Source: Spirometra erinaceieuropaei
Lineage: Eukaryota; Platyhelminthes; Cestoda; Diphyllobothriidea; Diphyllobothriidae
Assembly (NCBI GenBank): GCA_902702965.1
Contig: CACRXP010000377.1
Location: forward strand, 21,347-85,346
DNA length: 64,000 nt
Direction: 5' to 3'
The notes beneath the pieces are model-generated. The model searched no databases and was not told the origin of the DNA. It saw only the letters and a list, made by a program, of their open reading frames with translations. Both the position numbers and the translations under genes were made by a program. This document shows, piece by piece, positions 47,011 to 59,800 of this stretch (the stretch's first letter is position 1; the number at the start of each line of letters is the position of its first letter).

Positions 47011-48659
47011 TGCTTCCACATATGACCATCTGACAGACGCTGGGGCTTACCTAAGAATGCCTATTGAATTTGCAGGTTTGTTGTTAATATATTTTTAAGC
47101 AAACGAAATACATTCTCTAATAATTTTAATATCTATAAGTGACTTCACTGACGTTTTGCTGACGGCGGTCAAGTTATGTCGTCTTTTGTAAATAGAGATT
47201 AGTAAAACATGGGCAGGTGCTGTCTGTAAATTTTTTTATGCGCATATATTGGTATTCTAACGTTCGACGAATAAGGTCACTGTCATCTAAGAGCAGCAAT
47301 TCCTAAAAGGGAAGTACATAGGGAATGTTGTCCGACACACTGATTAGCCGGACACCTCCCAGCTGTGGCATGCAGCAGCAGAATATCAGGGAACTCTACG
47401 TGTCGGTGTCTTCAGTTTGTGCCTGTGCTGTTAGTGTGGTATCTTCTGACGCTTAAATATACTACTAGCTGCCTTTCGGCAGTTAATGAACATTGGGCAG
47501 TCATCCTGCCGCGTTTGATGGGGTTTGGTCTGCGCCTATGGACCCTAGTATAAACTGATCTACTCCAAGTTAGGAATTAAGTTCTGCGGACCATCATGTT
47601 ACACAGATGACGTTTAGTCTAATATCAGTCTTTTGAATGTATACCTGAAAGCCCCGGGCAAATCTAAATGTCAGTGCCACATTGGCCATGCTTTTGTATA
47701 GAAATATTGTTTTTTCGATACATGTTAGAGTAAGTCAATTTTGTTAAAATGTTACACAATGTTTATTTAGGTCACCACTGTCTTTCTGCTATTTTAACAT
47801 CTATTGAAAGCTACGCGAAAATGTTACATACCATTTCGAAATATGTGTCCAAAACTCCACCGCCAGAAATTTTTTTAATTTTAAATATGCGTGTGGGTAA
47901 TGTCTTCTGGAGTTGATACTGCGTCAGAACTGTGTGCAAAATTGCTAATCATATTCACAGAGTGGCTGGATAAGGCAAAAGCGTCAGTATTGGTGTTTAA
48001 CTGCAAACGGAAACAATGTAATTGCAGATCTTTTCAATTTTATTTTGAAAATCCAAAGCCTTTAAGTTAACAAAAAATGGAAAAAATTATGCACAGCTGT
48101 ATCATAAATCAGTACTCAAAATCATCGAGTTTTATCTAAAATTATAAACAGGGTAGTAAGATAAATAACTCTTAAGAACCAAATGCCCCTGTAACTACTT
48201 GGATATTTGCCTTGGCTACCGTAAATTTTCTTTTATCGGAATTAGTGCTTAAAGTTCAGTGGTTTTTTTTAATTTTAAAGGCAATTGCGCGTGCGTTTTA
48301 TGCAAATGAAATGAATGTGGACGGTCATTTGGCAATGACATTTCGTGCAGTCTACATAAATCGCGAGTTAACGTTAAATTGCACATAATGATTGTGTTCA
48401 TGCCGTTCTGGTCTGCATTAGCATATTTCGCAATTTGGAGACGCCATCGCAAATTAATTTCAATCCAAGCGGCAAAACAAAGCAAACATATTTGATGAAA
48501 ATCTCTGTAAAATCTTCTTAATGGAAGTTGAAAAAGACAAGCGTTAATAAGAACCAACAAATTAAATAATACTACCGATTCAGTTGTGTGGTTTCTGAAG
48601 AGCAAGTTTGTCCTTCGTATATTAAGGTCATCATGGCTAGCATATTCAAGACTTTATAA

Positions 48660-49830
48660 ATCGTTATTCGATAGAGGACCATCGAATGAAAAGATAACCA
48701 TTCGGAAACCCGTAAAGTCGCCCCCAATTATCCGGGGATACGGTGAAACGCAGGCATGCGTTGTAAAATGGTAGAACCGATTATTATCTGATGGTAATTC
48801 TGACTATCACACACAGAAATATGGACCTCCAGTACTGCAAACGGCTTCGTGCCAAATTGCGGGTCTCAACACTAACCCTAATCCTTACACTATCCCTCAA
48901 AGACCCGAAACTAATGCTTACCCTTGGGAATTCGTGGCCAGGCAGCCTGTAATACTGGGGAATCCATATTACATGTCCAACTACTTTGGTTAGGCTATAA
49001 AAGGTATTATTTATGTGGGTTGTACAGTATACACTTCCGCTTATAACATTCCTCAACAGAGGGCATCACTTAAATTCGTCCAAATTATCAACCTGTGTAA
49101 TTAATTACCATCATGTTAACATAGATACTAGCTAAATCACCAGACATGCGAGTTTTGACGATGTTGTTACGCTGTCTGACGTAGTTGCGAGGTTTTCGGT
49201 TTATTTGTGGTTCCCCGGTCACTGATATATAACTTTAGATTGGCATTGCATTGTTTACTTTCCGAGGAAATCAATGCGCGAGCTTGAAGTTTATCCTGTG
49301 AAACAAACTTTTTTGCACTATTATATTCTGCTGGCTGCCTGGACGCCAGGGTCAAAACGATCGCCTGGGAGACGATAGTGACTGGCTAATTTTTGCCAAA
49401 AGAAATATTCATTTGATTTACCTTCTTTCTCCTTGAGATAATTATTAAAAAATATCGAAATGAAATTTGAGGATGAGTTACACGTGCCAGGATCTACGTT
49501 CTTAGCTTCTTAACTGCAGTGCTGTTGTCATAAATTGCGTAATTTTGCACGATCGATATTGAAGCAGTCTGTTTATTTTGGAGCACATTATCGCCTTAAA
49601 AATAATGCCCTTTTTGATAGGCAAACTAATAACGGTTATTTAATATTAGTGAATGTACCAAACAATCCTAAAGCATGAGGTTGTGTAGAGATGCTAAATA
49701 TTCGTGTTTTTTAATGAATAATATAAAGTGGTAGTCCCAGGGCGAAAATTATTGTTTGGTATTTTATCCCATTCGAAAACACGTCTTCGAGACAGCTTTT
49801 CAGTCGCGATCAGATAGCTGAATTGAATGT
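48660..49830. other. No gene seen
   Basis: Nothing recognised. A few ccctaa-like words near 48868-48900 are too sparse to call telomeric. Confidence 0.5.
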
Positions 49831-49839
49831 CCGAGCTTA

Positions 49840-49890
49840 CATCGGTGGGTAACAATCGGACGATGGCACCCAAAAAATTCCGTTACCTCG
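49840..49890 (+). repeat. Inverted partner of the Merlin-like region
   Basis: It contains gatggcacccaaaaaattcc with gggtaacaatc just before it. The same sequence occurs inverted at 50600-50645, next to the Merlin-like transposase. The pair is about 750 bp apart and may be part of an inverted repeat or a second nested insertion. Confidence 0.5.
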
Positions 49891-50220
49891 AAATAATACC
49901 TTTAACAGTCGAGTCAAGCGCCTTCAGGCTATATGGGCGTTTGCAGGCCTACTTTCACCCACTACTTGGACTTTCACCGACGTCCAAACATGGACTGACC
50001 GAACGAACATCACAGGAGGTTACATGGACGATGGTTGCTGTTACACAACCTTCCCCATCGTTTCACTCGTACACTTGAATATACTGCATACATTCGCATT
50101 ATGAAAGTTTATTACAAAACAAAATCAATTTTAAATAAGATAAGTCTGCACAACATGGGACAGGAACAGTTCCCAGGCATTTGTCAAAGACATGGCATTC
50201 AGGCCAAACCAAAGACGATA

Positions 50221-50640
50221 CTATACTTCGTCTATGTGAGTCCACAAAGCTCGACCACATACAGGGCCTCCCTCGAGGAGCTTCCTTCTCAGTCTACTCC
50301 AGTTTGTCTCAATGGCATTAGTTTGCCGTCCGGTGGTAGGGTCCTTGCAGATCTTTGAGTGGTCAACAGAAAAATATAGATAACCTTCTGAGGGAGGACG
50401 ATTATGCGCCTTCCACTCGTCCGTTACCACTGTACTGCCTTTGGCGACCCATTTTGTAATAACGGAACGGGGAGCGGGCCAACTTCGATCATTCACCTGT
50501 TCGAATAAGGCTTTCTGTCGGCTAGTATCGTGCATCACGACCAGCCACCACCCATAAAACCCCTATTGCCACCTGTCCCGTAAGACAGGCTGCTTTGGTA
50601 AGGCGGAATTTTTTGGGTGCCATCTCCAGATTGTTACCCG
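50221..50640 (-). pseudogene. Merlin/IS1595-like DDE transposase, C-terminal part
   Basis: The minus strand reads GVLWVVAGRDARY, a frameshift, RQKALFEQVNDRSW, then VTDEWKAHNRPPSEGY, FSVDHSK, DPTTGRQTNAIETNWSRLRR and GRALWTHIDEV. This is the C-terminal DDE core of the ISXO2-like/Merlin superfamily, with the second Asp in TDEW and the last acidic residue in IETNW. The first catalytic Asp region is not found. One frameshift near 50530 and the missing N-terminus make it inactive. A similar sequence on the opposite strand at 49845-49885 (gatggcacccaaaaaattcc) suggests a second, inverted piece. Confidence 0.75.
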
Positions 50641-50789
50641 TCAATGCAACTGCAGTGCAATAAAAGCGTGCTAAAAACTTTGCCAGCGGAAGTGGACCGG
50701 ACACTAAAACTGCGAAGCATATGCTCGCAGAGGCACATGCGCACGTTCTGGCTTGTGTAAAGCAAAAACTAGCGACCATCCATGCGGAA

Positions 50790-51780
50790 TGATTTGCGTC
50801 TTATGCGCTCAGTATTCATATTCCAACGTAAGCTAAGTCCTACTTAATATCTTCTGATCGGACGTCAATATTTTGCCTATTTAATGACCAGACGGCCAAA
50901 TTAGCATCTATGTCTTCAGACGGGAAATTGACTTTTTAGTGAGTTTATGGTCCCCGCTCGCCGCTCGGTGGCCTGAGAAAAGTCATAATGAAAGCAATGT
51001 CAGCCTGATGTAAATAGATACAGAAAATAACTAAACGAACTTCAAAAACCGTTGTTCTTTTTCTTGACCTGTCGATCTTTTTCGAGATACAATTGGTCGA
51101 GATATTAACATCAAATGCGAAGCGCCGTGGAGATGCTTTAGTGGTTAGTCCACAACTGTCACAGTTAAACATAATGGTGAACGGAAATCACAGTCGCATC
51201 ATCAGAGGGTCACAATATGGTCTAAGGAAGCGAAACCCTTAATTGGCGGTAAAACTAGAATCATAAACTACTACTCAGATCAGCATTTCTACATCAGAAA
51301 AGTAGCAGTCGGCCACGAAGTCAATTTAGCACATTGAATATGAACGTGGTAGACTATATAAAGTAGTTGGTGGCTGAAATGATTTCACAACCGGAAACAT
51401 AAAGACACTAACCGGATGGATAAAATGAACTAGGATCGGTGCATTTTGTCCTCTTACGTGAGAACCGCTTCAGTGGTAACCGACCACCTGTATAAACCGT
51501 TTGTTTATAGTGTTGGGCATACTATCTATTAACGCTGCACGATTTCGCAGGACCAGTCACGCATTGTTAATCGCTTATTTGCGTCGTTGTATACAAAGAT
51601 TCCCTGGTTAGTGAGTTTTGGCTAACGAAGGATGTCGTGTTGGGCAGTGAAAAATAAGCAAAAGTAAAGGCAACGAACTTCACTCTAGTTTTTTACTTCC
51701 TTTTTAAAAGTACTCCTAAACAAAGGCAGCAGGACCTGAAATCTGAAGGTCCTGCATTTTTCTGTTAAATCTTGCGTGCG
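50790..51780. other. No gene seen
   Basis: No motif recognised between the Merlin-like relic and the tandem-repeat field. Confidence 0.5.
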
Positions 51781-51785
51781 ATCTG

Positions 51786-54170
51786 CAGCAACAGCAGTAG
51801 TTAAATGTGCAGGGAAGCTGGAAGAGCAAATCTTCGCCTAAAGGGCATCATCAGTCAGTCGTACTTAGTTTAGATTCGAGCTTATATTCTTTATTAAGGT
51901 TGATTTAGGTTCGGCGATTCGGCATAGATTTCTTAGCCGATTGCACTGTTGGCTATGAACAGTAATAAAAGGCGTCATAGAGGGACGTTTTGTCAGTTTT
52001 TTTCAAAATGACTTAATGTCCTAGTTTTATGAACGCGAAGTTGACAGGCGTCGTTCCCCTAAAGGTGGATTCTTTAGTTAAGTTGAGTTAGGTTCAATAA
52101 TTCAAAATAAAGTTCTCAGCCGGTTGCTCTATCGGCTATTAGCAATAATACTAGGTGACGTGAAGAAGTGTCTTGTCAGTCTTCTCAAGATGACCTGATA
52201 TCCTACTTCTGCGAACGCGAAATAAACAGGCGTCGTTCCACTGCGATGGTACAAGAACAACTTAGTGTTGCACACCTTCAGACAGACATCTGTCGCGCCA
52301 GTCATTCCATGACCACCGACAACTCCAGTAGTGTGAGCAGAATCAGTATAGGTTGAGCGTAGTTTGGACGCTGTCTCCTGTCGTTCAGTTAGTCCAGCAA
52401 GAGTCCTTTCACGATTTCTGGCTCACCTTAGCCTCGCGTGCTCTTGAAATTACTCCCTAGACCGTTGGCTCAGTTTGCGAGAAAGACTTACACATAGGAA
52501 TATGTCTTATGTCTTGTGTTAATAGAAGTCACTAGGCAGTATTATTCTAAGACGTTTTTTTAGTTCTATGAGGATAATTAATTTGTCCTTTAATGTGTTT
52601 TACCTGCAGTTAAGTCAGGAGAACTGCGAAATACGACATCCGCAAATGGACCTACGTTATTATAAAGAGAATTAAAATTGTTCAAATTAATCCCAGAACA
52701 AATATGAGGGTGAAATGAGCAAAGATTTTTTGCATGGATTTTGTTTTCCGATGAGAATGTCTTTTTCAAAATGCTTATAGCATAGCTTGAGTTTTTTTTG
52801 AAAACGAAATCGAAAAATGACTAGTCAAACACTGTAAACCATTGTTGATGTTTGCACCTGTCGCACATGCTTTAGCGATCAGTTCTAGATCATCAGTTGA
52901 CGTAAAAACAATAAAGGTAAAGCGACGGTTATTAAGAGGTATGCGATGATCATGAGTCAGTGACGGAGGTTTGCTGTAAATGTGACGGATTCTATATTCC
53001 GACACGTGAGGCGCGGAATATAGAAATATCAGAAATTCGGATGTTCTATGTTCCTGTGTTATTGCGATATTCTCACGTACATATGCTGTTACAGCAGCAG
53101 ATAATTGTGCAGGGAGTATAGAATAGAAAATCCTGGTCCATAAGTGGTCGTCAGTCAGTCTTAGCATAGTTCAAAATAATGTAGGATTCGAGCTGGGAAT
53201 TTTTAGTAAAGTTGAGTTAGGTTCGACTATTCAAGAATGAGTTATGAGCCGGTTGCTCTGTAGGCAAAGAGCGGTAATACTAGTCGCCATGGATTTTAGT
53301 CTTGTCGGTCTTTTCAAAATGACCTGGTGCCCTAGCTCTGAAAGAGCGAAATAGACAGGTTTCCTTCTCCAACGATATTACAAGTGAAACTTTGGGTTCA
53401 GGCTTTTAGACAGATATCTGTCTTGTCGGTCATGCCATGCTGAGGTGAAACTCCGGTTAAGTAAGCAGAAACAGTTTTAGGTAGGTGTACTGTGGCCACA
53501 GTCGCATCTCGTTCGGTCAGTCCTACAGGGGTTCTCCTAGGAATTCTATTTTACACGGGTCTCGCATGTGATTAAAATCATTCCCTTGACAGTTGTTTTA
53601 GTTCAAGAAAAGGAATTACACTGCTTTTAGCAGCAGTCAGTGTACAGTATAACTTAAAGTGTTCTATTTTTCATTAAGGATAGTCAGTTTGCCCAATAAT
53701 GACTTTTGTCCGCAGGTGCGTCGAGCGAACTGCAAAAAGCGGAATCACCAAATGCAACTGCTTAATTTTAAGAACTAAAATTATTTAAACGATTACTCGA
53801 CGAAAACTAAAAATGGGTTTTACAAACGCATTTTGCCCGAATTTTGAATTCTTGATACAATTTTTTTTCCAAGTACATAAAGCATAACTTGACAGGATTA
53901 GTAAGTTTTGTGAAAAAATAAACAGAAAATATCTGGTCGAATATCGAATACCGTCGTTCATTATTCCGATCTATCGATCCTGTTCAAGAAAACATCAGAT
54001 GAGATAATAACAACAAAAGTAAAGCGACGGTAAGTGAGAGGAACGCGATGATCATGGGTCAGGTACGAAGGTCTGCAGGCAAATGTGTTGGATCCTATAT
54101 CCCGACACGTGGGGCGCGGCATCTCCACGACCAATTTGTGAGGAATGGTTGTCACAAGATGTTTGAAAGT
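51786..54170. repeat. Nested tandem-repeat field (183-bp and about 1.13-kb periods)
   Basis: A unit starting aagttgagttaggttc recurs at about 51891, 52074 and 53203. The first two are 183 bp apart; the second and third are 1,129 bp apart. The larger unit carries with it a stretch with aaagtaaagcgacggt-type, gcgatgatcatg and ccgacacgtg motifs (near 52920-53010 and 54010-54115). Units are diverged and lack coding frames. A further diverged copy starts near 55560. Confidence 0.7.
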
Positions 54171-54879
54171 CGTGCTTGTGTCATCACTTCCGAAAGGTTA
54201 AACCGGAAATAGCAGTGATAATAAGGCATGCCCTACAATGCAGAAGGACTCTGACTCCCGCGACAGTGCACATTGCTGCTGACTGGCTATTGGTTCAAGG
54301 CTACCGTTTGCAGCATAGTCAAGCAAATCAAGTGCCGTATAAATACCAATAAGTTTTTTAATGCTGTGTGTCTTCCATCGTGCCAAAACTGTTAATGTAA
54401 TTACGTAGGTCAGACTGAACGCGCGCATGGAAAGTACATACATGAGCATGAGGTGACTGTGCTACGCGATGAAGGGTTATCATATGTAATTCGCCGAATG
54501 TTCTCCACACGTGAATTTGTGTACTGTTGCACTAAAATTATCGGTCTGGCTTTCCGATATCTGTCCTCAAAAATCACCGCTGATATCAGCGCGCAGCAAA
54601 TGGCTGATGTAAAACGTACACTGTGATATTCTGGTAGTGAACATATTCGTGAGAAAGAATGCTACTCTCGTAGGCAGAAACATTGTCTGCAGTCAAAATT
54701 GAAACGCTTGTGGTGTTGACAGGCCTTATGCCGCTGTCTTGAACGTGTAGCAATTGACTTACATCATGACATGTTTAACCATATAGTAAATGCAACTAGA
54801 CTAGGATTTCCAATTATTTGCTGTATACTTTCCGCATAAGGAAAATGACACCACCGTTAATCTGCTCAAACGCAGTCAT

Positions 54880-55340
54880 ATAGGGCACATGATCTATGAA
54901 GTATCTTCTTAGACGCATACAAGATTATATGATTTTCCTTACGCAAAAAAACATGCACATCGAAGACTGAAGTCGCTGACCAGTAATGTAACGGCTGATC
55001 GGGATGGACATTACTTGGGAATAGGGAAACTTTCTTAAACAGTATTAAACGCTTTATTCGGGCGTAAAATACAAGGACGATGTCATAGTTACTAAAACAT
55101 ATACTGAAAATAATAAGCCCATGACATATCAATGTGGAAATGCATGCTGTTAAAGAAGTCATGTTATTGCGAACTGTGGATTCCGCCGAAGGTCTAAAAA
55201 AATGTATTCAATGGATGATGTCCTGGCAAGCTGGAAATGCTGTAGAATGATGTTGCACGACAAACAATATTACAATGCCGCCTAAGTAATTCTTCCCAAG
55301 CGAATTTCGGCCAACATTTTATAGGATTGCTCAGGACATG
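54880..55340. mobile_element. Half copy of the long-inverted-repeat element
   Basis: It matches the right half of elements 2 and 3: gattttccttacgcaaaa, a gactgaagtcgctgacc segment, gcatgctgttaaa, and the terminal cggccaacattttata. The left arm is missing. Confidence 0.5.
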
Positions 55341-55559
55341 GACCTCACATTTTCGAGTATTGTTTCGGGCTACAGGTCAACATAGAAGGATCTGCGCGAC
55401 GAAAACTAAACAGGCAGTTGGCTAATGGGTACTTCCAATGCCTCAGTCGATGCCTTTGTTTGTGATTCAACAATAGTATTTAGAAGCTTAAGGAAGATTA
55501 TAATATGCATTCCAGGCCTTTACGGGTTCGCTGGTCAGTCATATCTAGCCCCAAGTTTG

Positions 55560-55835
55560 AAGAATCTAAGATTAAAATGGGATTTTTTAGTAGATTAGCG
55601 CTATGCTTGAATGATATAATACTACGTCTACAGCCCACTGTTCTGTCGGCTACAGGCAATAATATGAATCCCCGTAGACTAGTGCCTTGTTAATCTGTTC
55701 AGGATAATCTGATGCCCTAGCTTTAAAAGCGCGATTTAGACTGGCGTCAATTGCCTACGATCGTACAAAAAAGTAAGTGTTTCACGCTTCCAGACAGACA
55801 TTTTCTCGGCAGTCATTCCTTGATGACCGTAAACT
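55560..55835. repeat. Diverged outlying copy of the 51.8-54.1 kb repeat
   Basis: It shares ggcnataatact-type, ctgatgccctagct and the cagacagacattt segments with the units at 52.1 and 53.2 kb, in the same order and orientation, about 1.4 kb beyond the field. Confidence 0.55.
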
Positions 55836-55839
55836 CCAT

Positions 55840-56640
55840 TTGAGTAGAAAGTTTTGAGCCAGTACAGTCTGGCTGCTGTTCATTCTCGTTCAGTTATTCC
55901 TACAGATGTCCTCCAAAAACGTTTACCTCACATGTAATTCATATGCTTTTTTTATATTTTAAGTCTTGAAGACAGATTAAACTACCCAGGTAAAGACTAG
56001 GTTTACTGCCAAAAATTGTTTGGTTTGATGTCATCGTGGACAGTTGTTCAGTGTCGGGTGCTTTCATGATCACATGTAGTGTGTACAGAGTATTTGGCTT
56101 CTCAGTCGGTAAATGTTTTGAATATGACAATGACTTGATCAATTATATTAACATATCAGAAAGCATTGTTTTAGTCCATACGGAACCTTATATACAGTAT
56201 ATATTCACACAACTTCTTCGTCGCCATAATTGTATATACTTGCATTGTACGGTTGCAAACATTCCCATGAAGCAATTCAGAAGAGTATTTGGCGAGCTAA
56301 CTCGTGCTTTCGATACATTATCATCGGGCCTGTACATTTTTATGCAGATGAGGCACAAACTGAACGTGCATGTTGATAAGTGCAGTGGATTACTCTTCGT
56401 AATTTCATACAAACGTGGTGTGCACATCGAGTAGGCGGGAGAGAAGAGGAGGCAGTCATTCACAGTAAGGGACGTGTCACAAGGGCGGTGAGGGAAGGAG
56501 GTGGAGACGCGGAGACCTACATACAGTTAATCGATCCTGGTCCACGGTAGGCGCGGAGCGTACAAGAGGTTTTTCTGCGGGATTAGGACCGGCCTCTGTA
56601 GCCCGCTGGCAGTTGCCACTGCTGCCGCTACGATGCGCTG
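55840..56640. other. No recognised gene
   Basis: A 132-codon plus-strand frame (56036-56434) has no recognisable motif. The GC-richer stretch 56440-56640 may be the 3' part of the adjacent minus-strand Penelope-like insertion. Confidence 0.4.
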
Positions 56641-56650
56641 ACCTATTCGC

Positions 56651-57330
56651 TTACATTTGGCCAGGCGGGACCCTGTACATCAAACGGAATGTATAGGTCA
56701 GATCCCCAAGGTACCCAGAATCAGCCATGTGTGTTAGAATGGAGCTGTGTGCGCTCTTAACTTCACCCTTTGTCAGCAATGCCAGCAGATTTTCTCGCAT
56801 TCCTGCGCATAAACACTGACTTGTACGACCAACGTAGCCTGCTCCACAGGAGCAAGCAAAGGAGTAAATGCACATAAAGGTGGTCTGAGCTGGTAGCCTA
56901 TACATACTTTTTCCGCTAAGACGGGGTTGGTCAAAAGCAATACTTGGACTCTTGCTGCCCGAAAGTTCCGTGTAACGGCTTAGTTGAGGCGTTCTCCCAG
57001 GAGCTCACTCGCTGCGTTCCCTTGAAGGGGGCCTTTGCGGAACAGAGTTGTTTTCCGCCGTCAACATGATGTATTTTGTCAGTCGGTATGCACGATTCCT
57101 AACAATAAATTTGCTAGGATACCCGTTCTCGCGAAGCAAATCCTGGATTCTTCTAAGTTCCTCATCAACGCCATCTTCCGAACAGATTTTTCTATCTCTT
57201 TGCGCCAAACAACGAACAAGATTATGTATATTGTGAAGGGATACGATAATGCAGAAGTTCTTATGTTGTCCATACCAGGTGTCATTTCAATAGACGCTTC
57301 TTCGAATACTGCAGTCAGCTCTTCTGCCTA
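56651..57330 (-). pseudogene. Penelope-like element fragment, RT end plus GIY-YIG
   Basis: On the minus strand, about 57208-57090 reads KICSEDGVDEELRRIQDLL and RENGYPSKFI, the region just after the RT domain. After frameshifts, 56905-56651 reads MCIYSFACSCGAGYVGRT and then AGMRENL, the GIY-YIG core with intact YVG. Several frame breaks separate the parts, so it is not functional. Order and orientation are those of a single 5'-truncated insertion. Confidence 0.72.
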
Positions 57331-57570
57331 GACGTACGCCTAGGAGAGACTTGTAGCCTGCTGTTGCTACCTCCAACGTAAACATAATCGACGGATGTGC
57401 TCGATTTACAGTATTTTAAAGGACGGTTATGTCGGCTTCGCCGGTGGCAATATCAAAGATTCAGCTCGTTAGTGGGTCCCCCAGCGTACCCCGTGTGTTT
57501 CCTCGTAGATACTTCACTACAGAATTTGCGCTTTTTTTCCTAATTAGTAACACATTTCACAATTTGTGTT

Positions 57571-57600
57571 GCCATTTCATGAGATTGGCCATTGACTGTA
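57571..57600. repeat. Solo terminus of the long-inverted-repeat family
   Basis: It reads catttcatgagattggcca and ends actgta, the inverted form of TACAGT plus the ctcatgaaatg edge. No partner arm was found nearby. Confidence 0.4.
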
Positions 57601-57609
57601 TCTGCTTTC

Positions 57610-59040
57610 CCTTGAAATTCTCACCTAGGCTAGCGCATGCCGATTTTTACTTAAGTCCGTTTAACAGACCTACACATAAGCACAGTTCTTGGTAGAGTGA
57701 CTCCTTCTGCCATTTCTTGTCCATGCATTGGTAAAACTAATTGTCAAAGGAAGGTTCTGTATAGCATGTAACATCAATCATTATGCAGGGCTACCGTAAA
57801 GTTGTATTTGATTGTAATTTTAAATGTCATTCACTAGATCATTCATGTATCCTGCTTCTGTGCAAATGTGAGTAAAGGTGGCAGCAGCCATTACAAATGC
57901 ATTCCTTTACGAACTGGACGGTAAACGCACGTACACATATGTCCTGCTTATTAAAGATACCACGAGTTGCGAAATCAGTAATCTTACACTTACCAACATT
58001 TGATCCAAAATCGGCCGGTATTCTCCTGCAAGCTACCCGCACGCGTACCTTGTCAGAAACAGCAAGTGAAACATTAAGGGGTTTAGGATAGTGAGATTTA
58101 TCCTTGTTGATTTTTTCAATCTTCCCTTACGTGCTGCTGAGAGAACTAAATGGTATTTTTTTCTATGAGTCGCACTTGATTTGTTGTAGAATACGTTTCT
58201 TAGTTTATCGCTTCAAGCTTAGATTGATGTTAATTTTATTCTACACTGGACATGAGACCACAGCCACGGATAGCTCCCTGGAAATTTGATTGTAGTTCGT
58301 TTGTTCGTCTGCTCCTTATTTTTCGACACCATCGTTCCTGGCTTCTCACTTGCATACGCTCTCTGATTTGGCGGTTTTAAATTTTTTTAAATTGCAACCA
58401 ATTATTTTTGTTTACGCCGATAAAACTAGGCTTCGTGTTGAAAAAGGAAGTATGTGTTCTGCTTTTTATTCGAGGTCAGTCAATGAAAACATGCTAGAAG
58501 AAGCGGAACCATGCGCATCGTTTACTCGACATCGTTAACTGAGGTGCCATTGTGGTTAAAAGGAATATATGTACTCATTCTTGGCTACTCCCGTTTAAAT
58601 ATGCCATGGTAGACAGAATGGGTGCTTGTTTTCTAGTGAACACAGCTTATCAAGCCTATGCTTGACGATTAAAAAACAACCTAGATATCTTCTAACAGGA
58701 CGAACATTTACTATTGGGTATGAAGGTCACCAAGCTATCCGTAAAACGCGTTTGACCAAAATCTATTTATCTTTTAAATTGCCTTCAATCAGTAATATAA
58801 ATATATATATAAATGCCAGACATCCTTTATTTCCTTAACCATGCAACAATTGTAATTAATGCCCAATATTTGGGGATTATAGAAAGTGTTTTACTCCATA
58901 GCCAGGGATGCTCAATAGAATACCAGAGGAAGGGGGCAAAAATCAACAAAGTAATTTTGTCAACTAAAAAAGACAACACAGAACAATCCGTAGTAAGAAA
59001 ATTTTAGGGTGGTATGATAACCAATCCCAACGATCGCGAC
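57610..59040. other. No gene seen
   Basis: AT-rich, with a short AT microsatellite near 58797-58813. No motif recognised. Confidence 0.5.
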
Positions 59041-59047
59041 GCAATTA

Positions 59048-59296
59048 TCATATGCTGTATTCAGTTTTCGACCTGCAGCTATGTTGAAATGCTTTCTCCA
59101 AAATAGCGTAGAATGCGGATGATATATTTACATTTACATCAATGTTCTCCGGAATATAGACATTGCTCATGTTCTGCGCGGATACCCCAAGATCAAAAAT
59201 GAGGGAATGTCCGTAACAACGCCACAGAGATGCTGTAAAGATGAAGGCCTCATCGGCTGCCAACGTGTTCATAATCTCCATTGTTTGTGGTTCCTT
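59048..59296 (-). CDS. Possible coding exon, unidentified
   Basis: After a possible acceptor (atacctaag) the minus strand is open for about 82 codons, reading EPQTMEIMNTLAADEAFIFT, then IPENIDVNVNISSAFYAILE, to a TGA. A donor-like ctgcag|gtcgaa lies near its end. It follows the 59.8-60.3 kb frame on the same strand, so both may belong to one gene. No family is recognised. Confidence 0.22.
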   Translation of the reverse strand, partial: KEPQTMEIMNTLAADEAFIFTASLWRCYGHSLIFDLGVSAQNMSNVYIPENIDVNVNISSAFYAILEKAFQHSCRSKTEYSI

Positions 59297-59800
59297 AGGT
59301 ATATTTCAGGAATTGTTGTCAGTAAACAATATAGGAAAATAGAACTTTGGACGCTTAAAAGTCCATTTTAACTGCGATCAGAAAGTGTAAATGTTAATCA
59401 CAATCGCAGATATATGCTCGTTTGCTAAACGTTTCACAAAACGGACTAATACCATGTTAACTCAATAACAGATTATAAAATTTGCGAACGTTTTACAAAT
59501 GGAGACAGCTAAACTTGCTTCTTACTAGCGTTTGCGACATATTAATATTGATTGAATTATTTTACGACATGGAAGAAGATTGACCGATCTCTCAGCTTTC
59601 TAATCTGTATAATCGTCCTGCGGCAATTTTAAAGTATGTTGTTAGGACGTTAACTGTACATATTTGCTTGTCATCGAAATACTTGTATGACACATCTAAT
59701 GACCTTTTCCATGCAATATATGTATATGTCTCATTAATCCTAGTAAAAATGCAATTTTACAGGTAAAATATCAAAAAGGAGAGATGATCACGAGGTGGGG

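Larger units (their letters stand above)
43547..48650. repeat. Tandem segmental duplication, unit B (holds gene copy 2)
   Basis: This is the second unit of the direct duplication, in the same orientation as unit A and separated from it by about 1.5 kb. Matching landmarks are caaacggttgtagatt at the left, the gene, ttagccggacacctcc near 47343, and catggctagcata near 48632. Non-coding parts have scattered substitutions and small indels, so the duplication is not recent. Confidence 0.8.

Noticed and set aside
48861..48950. CCCTAA-like words suggesting a second telomeric block
   Set aside because: Only one true CCCTAA is present; the rest is generic C-rich sequence.
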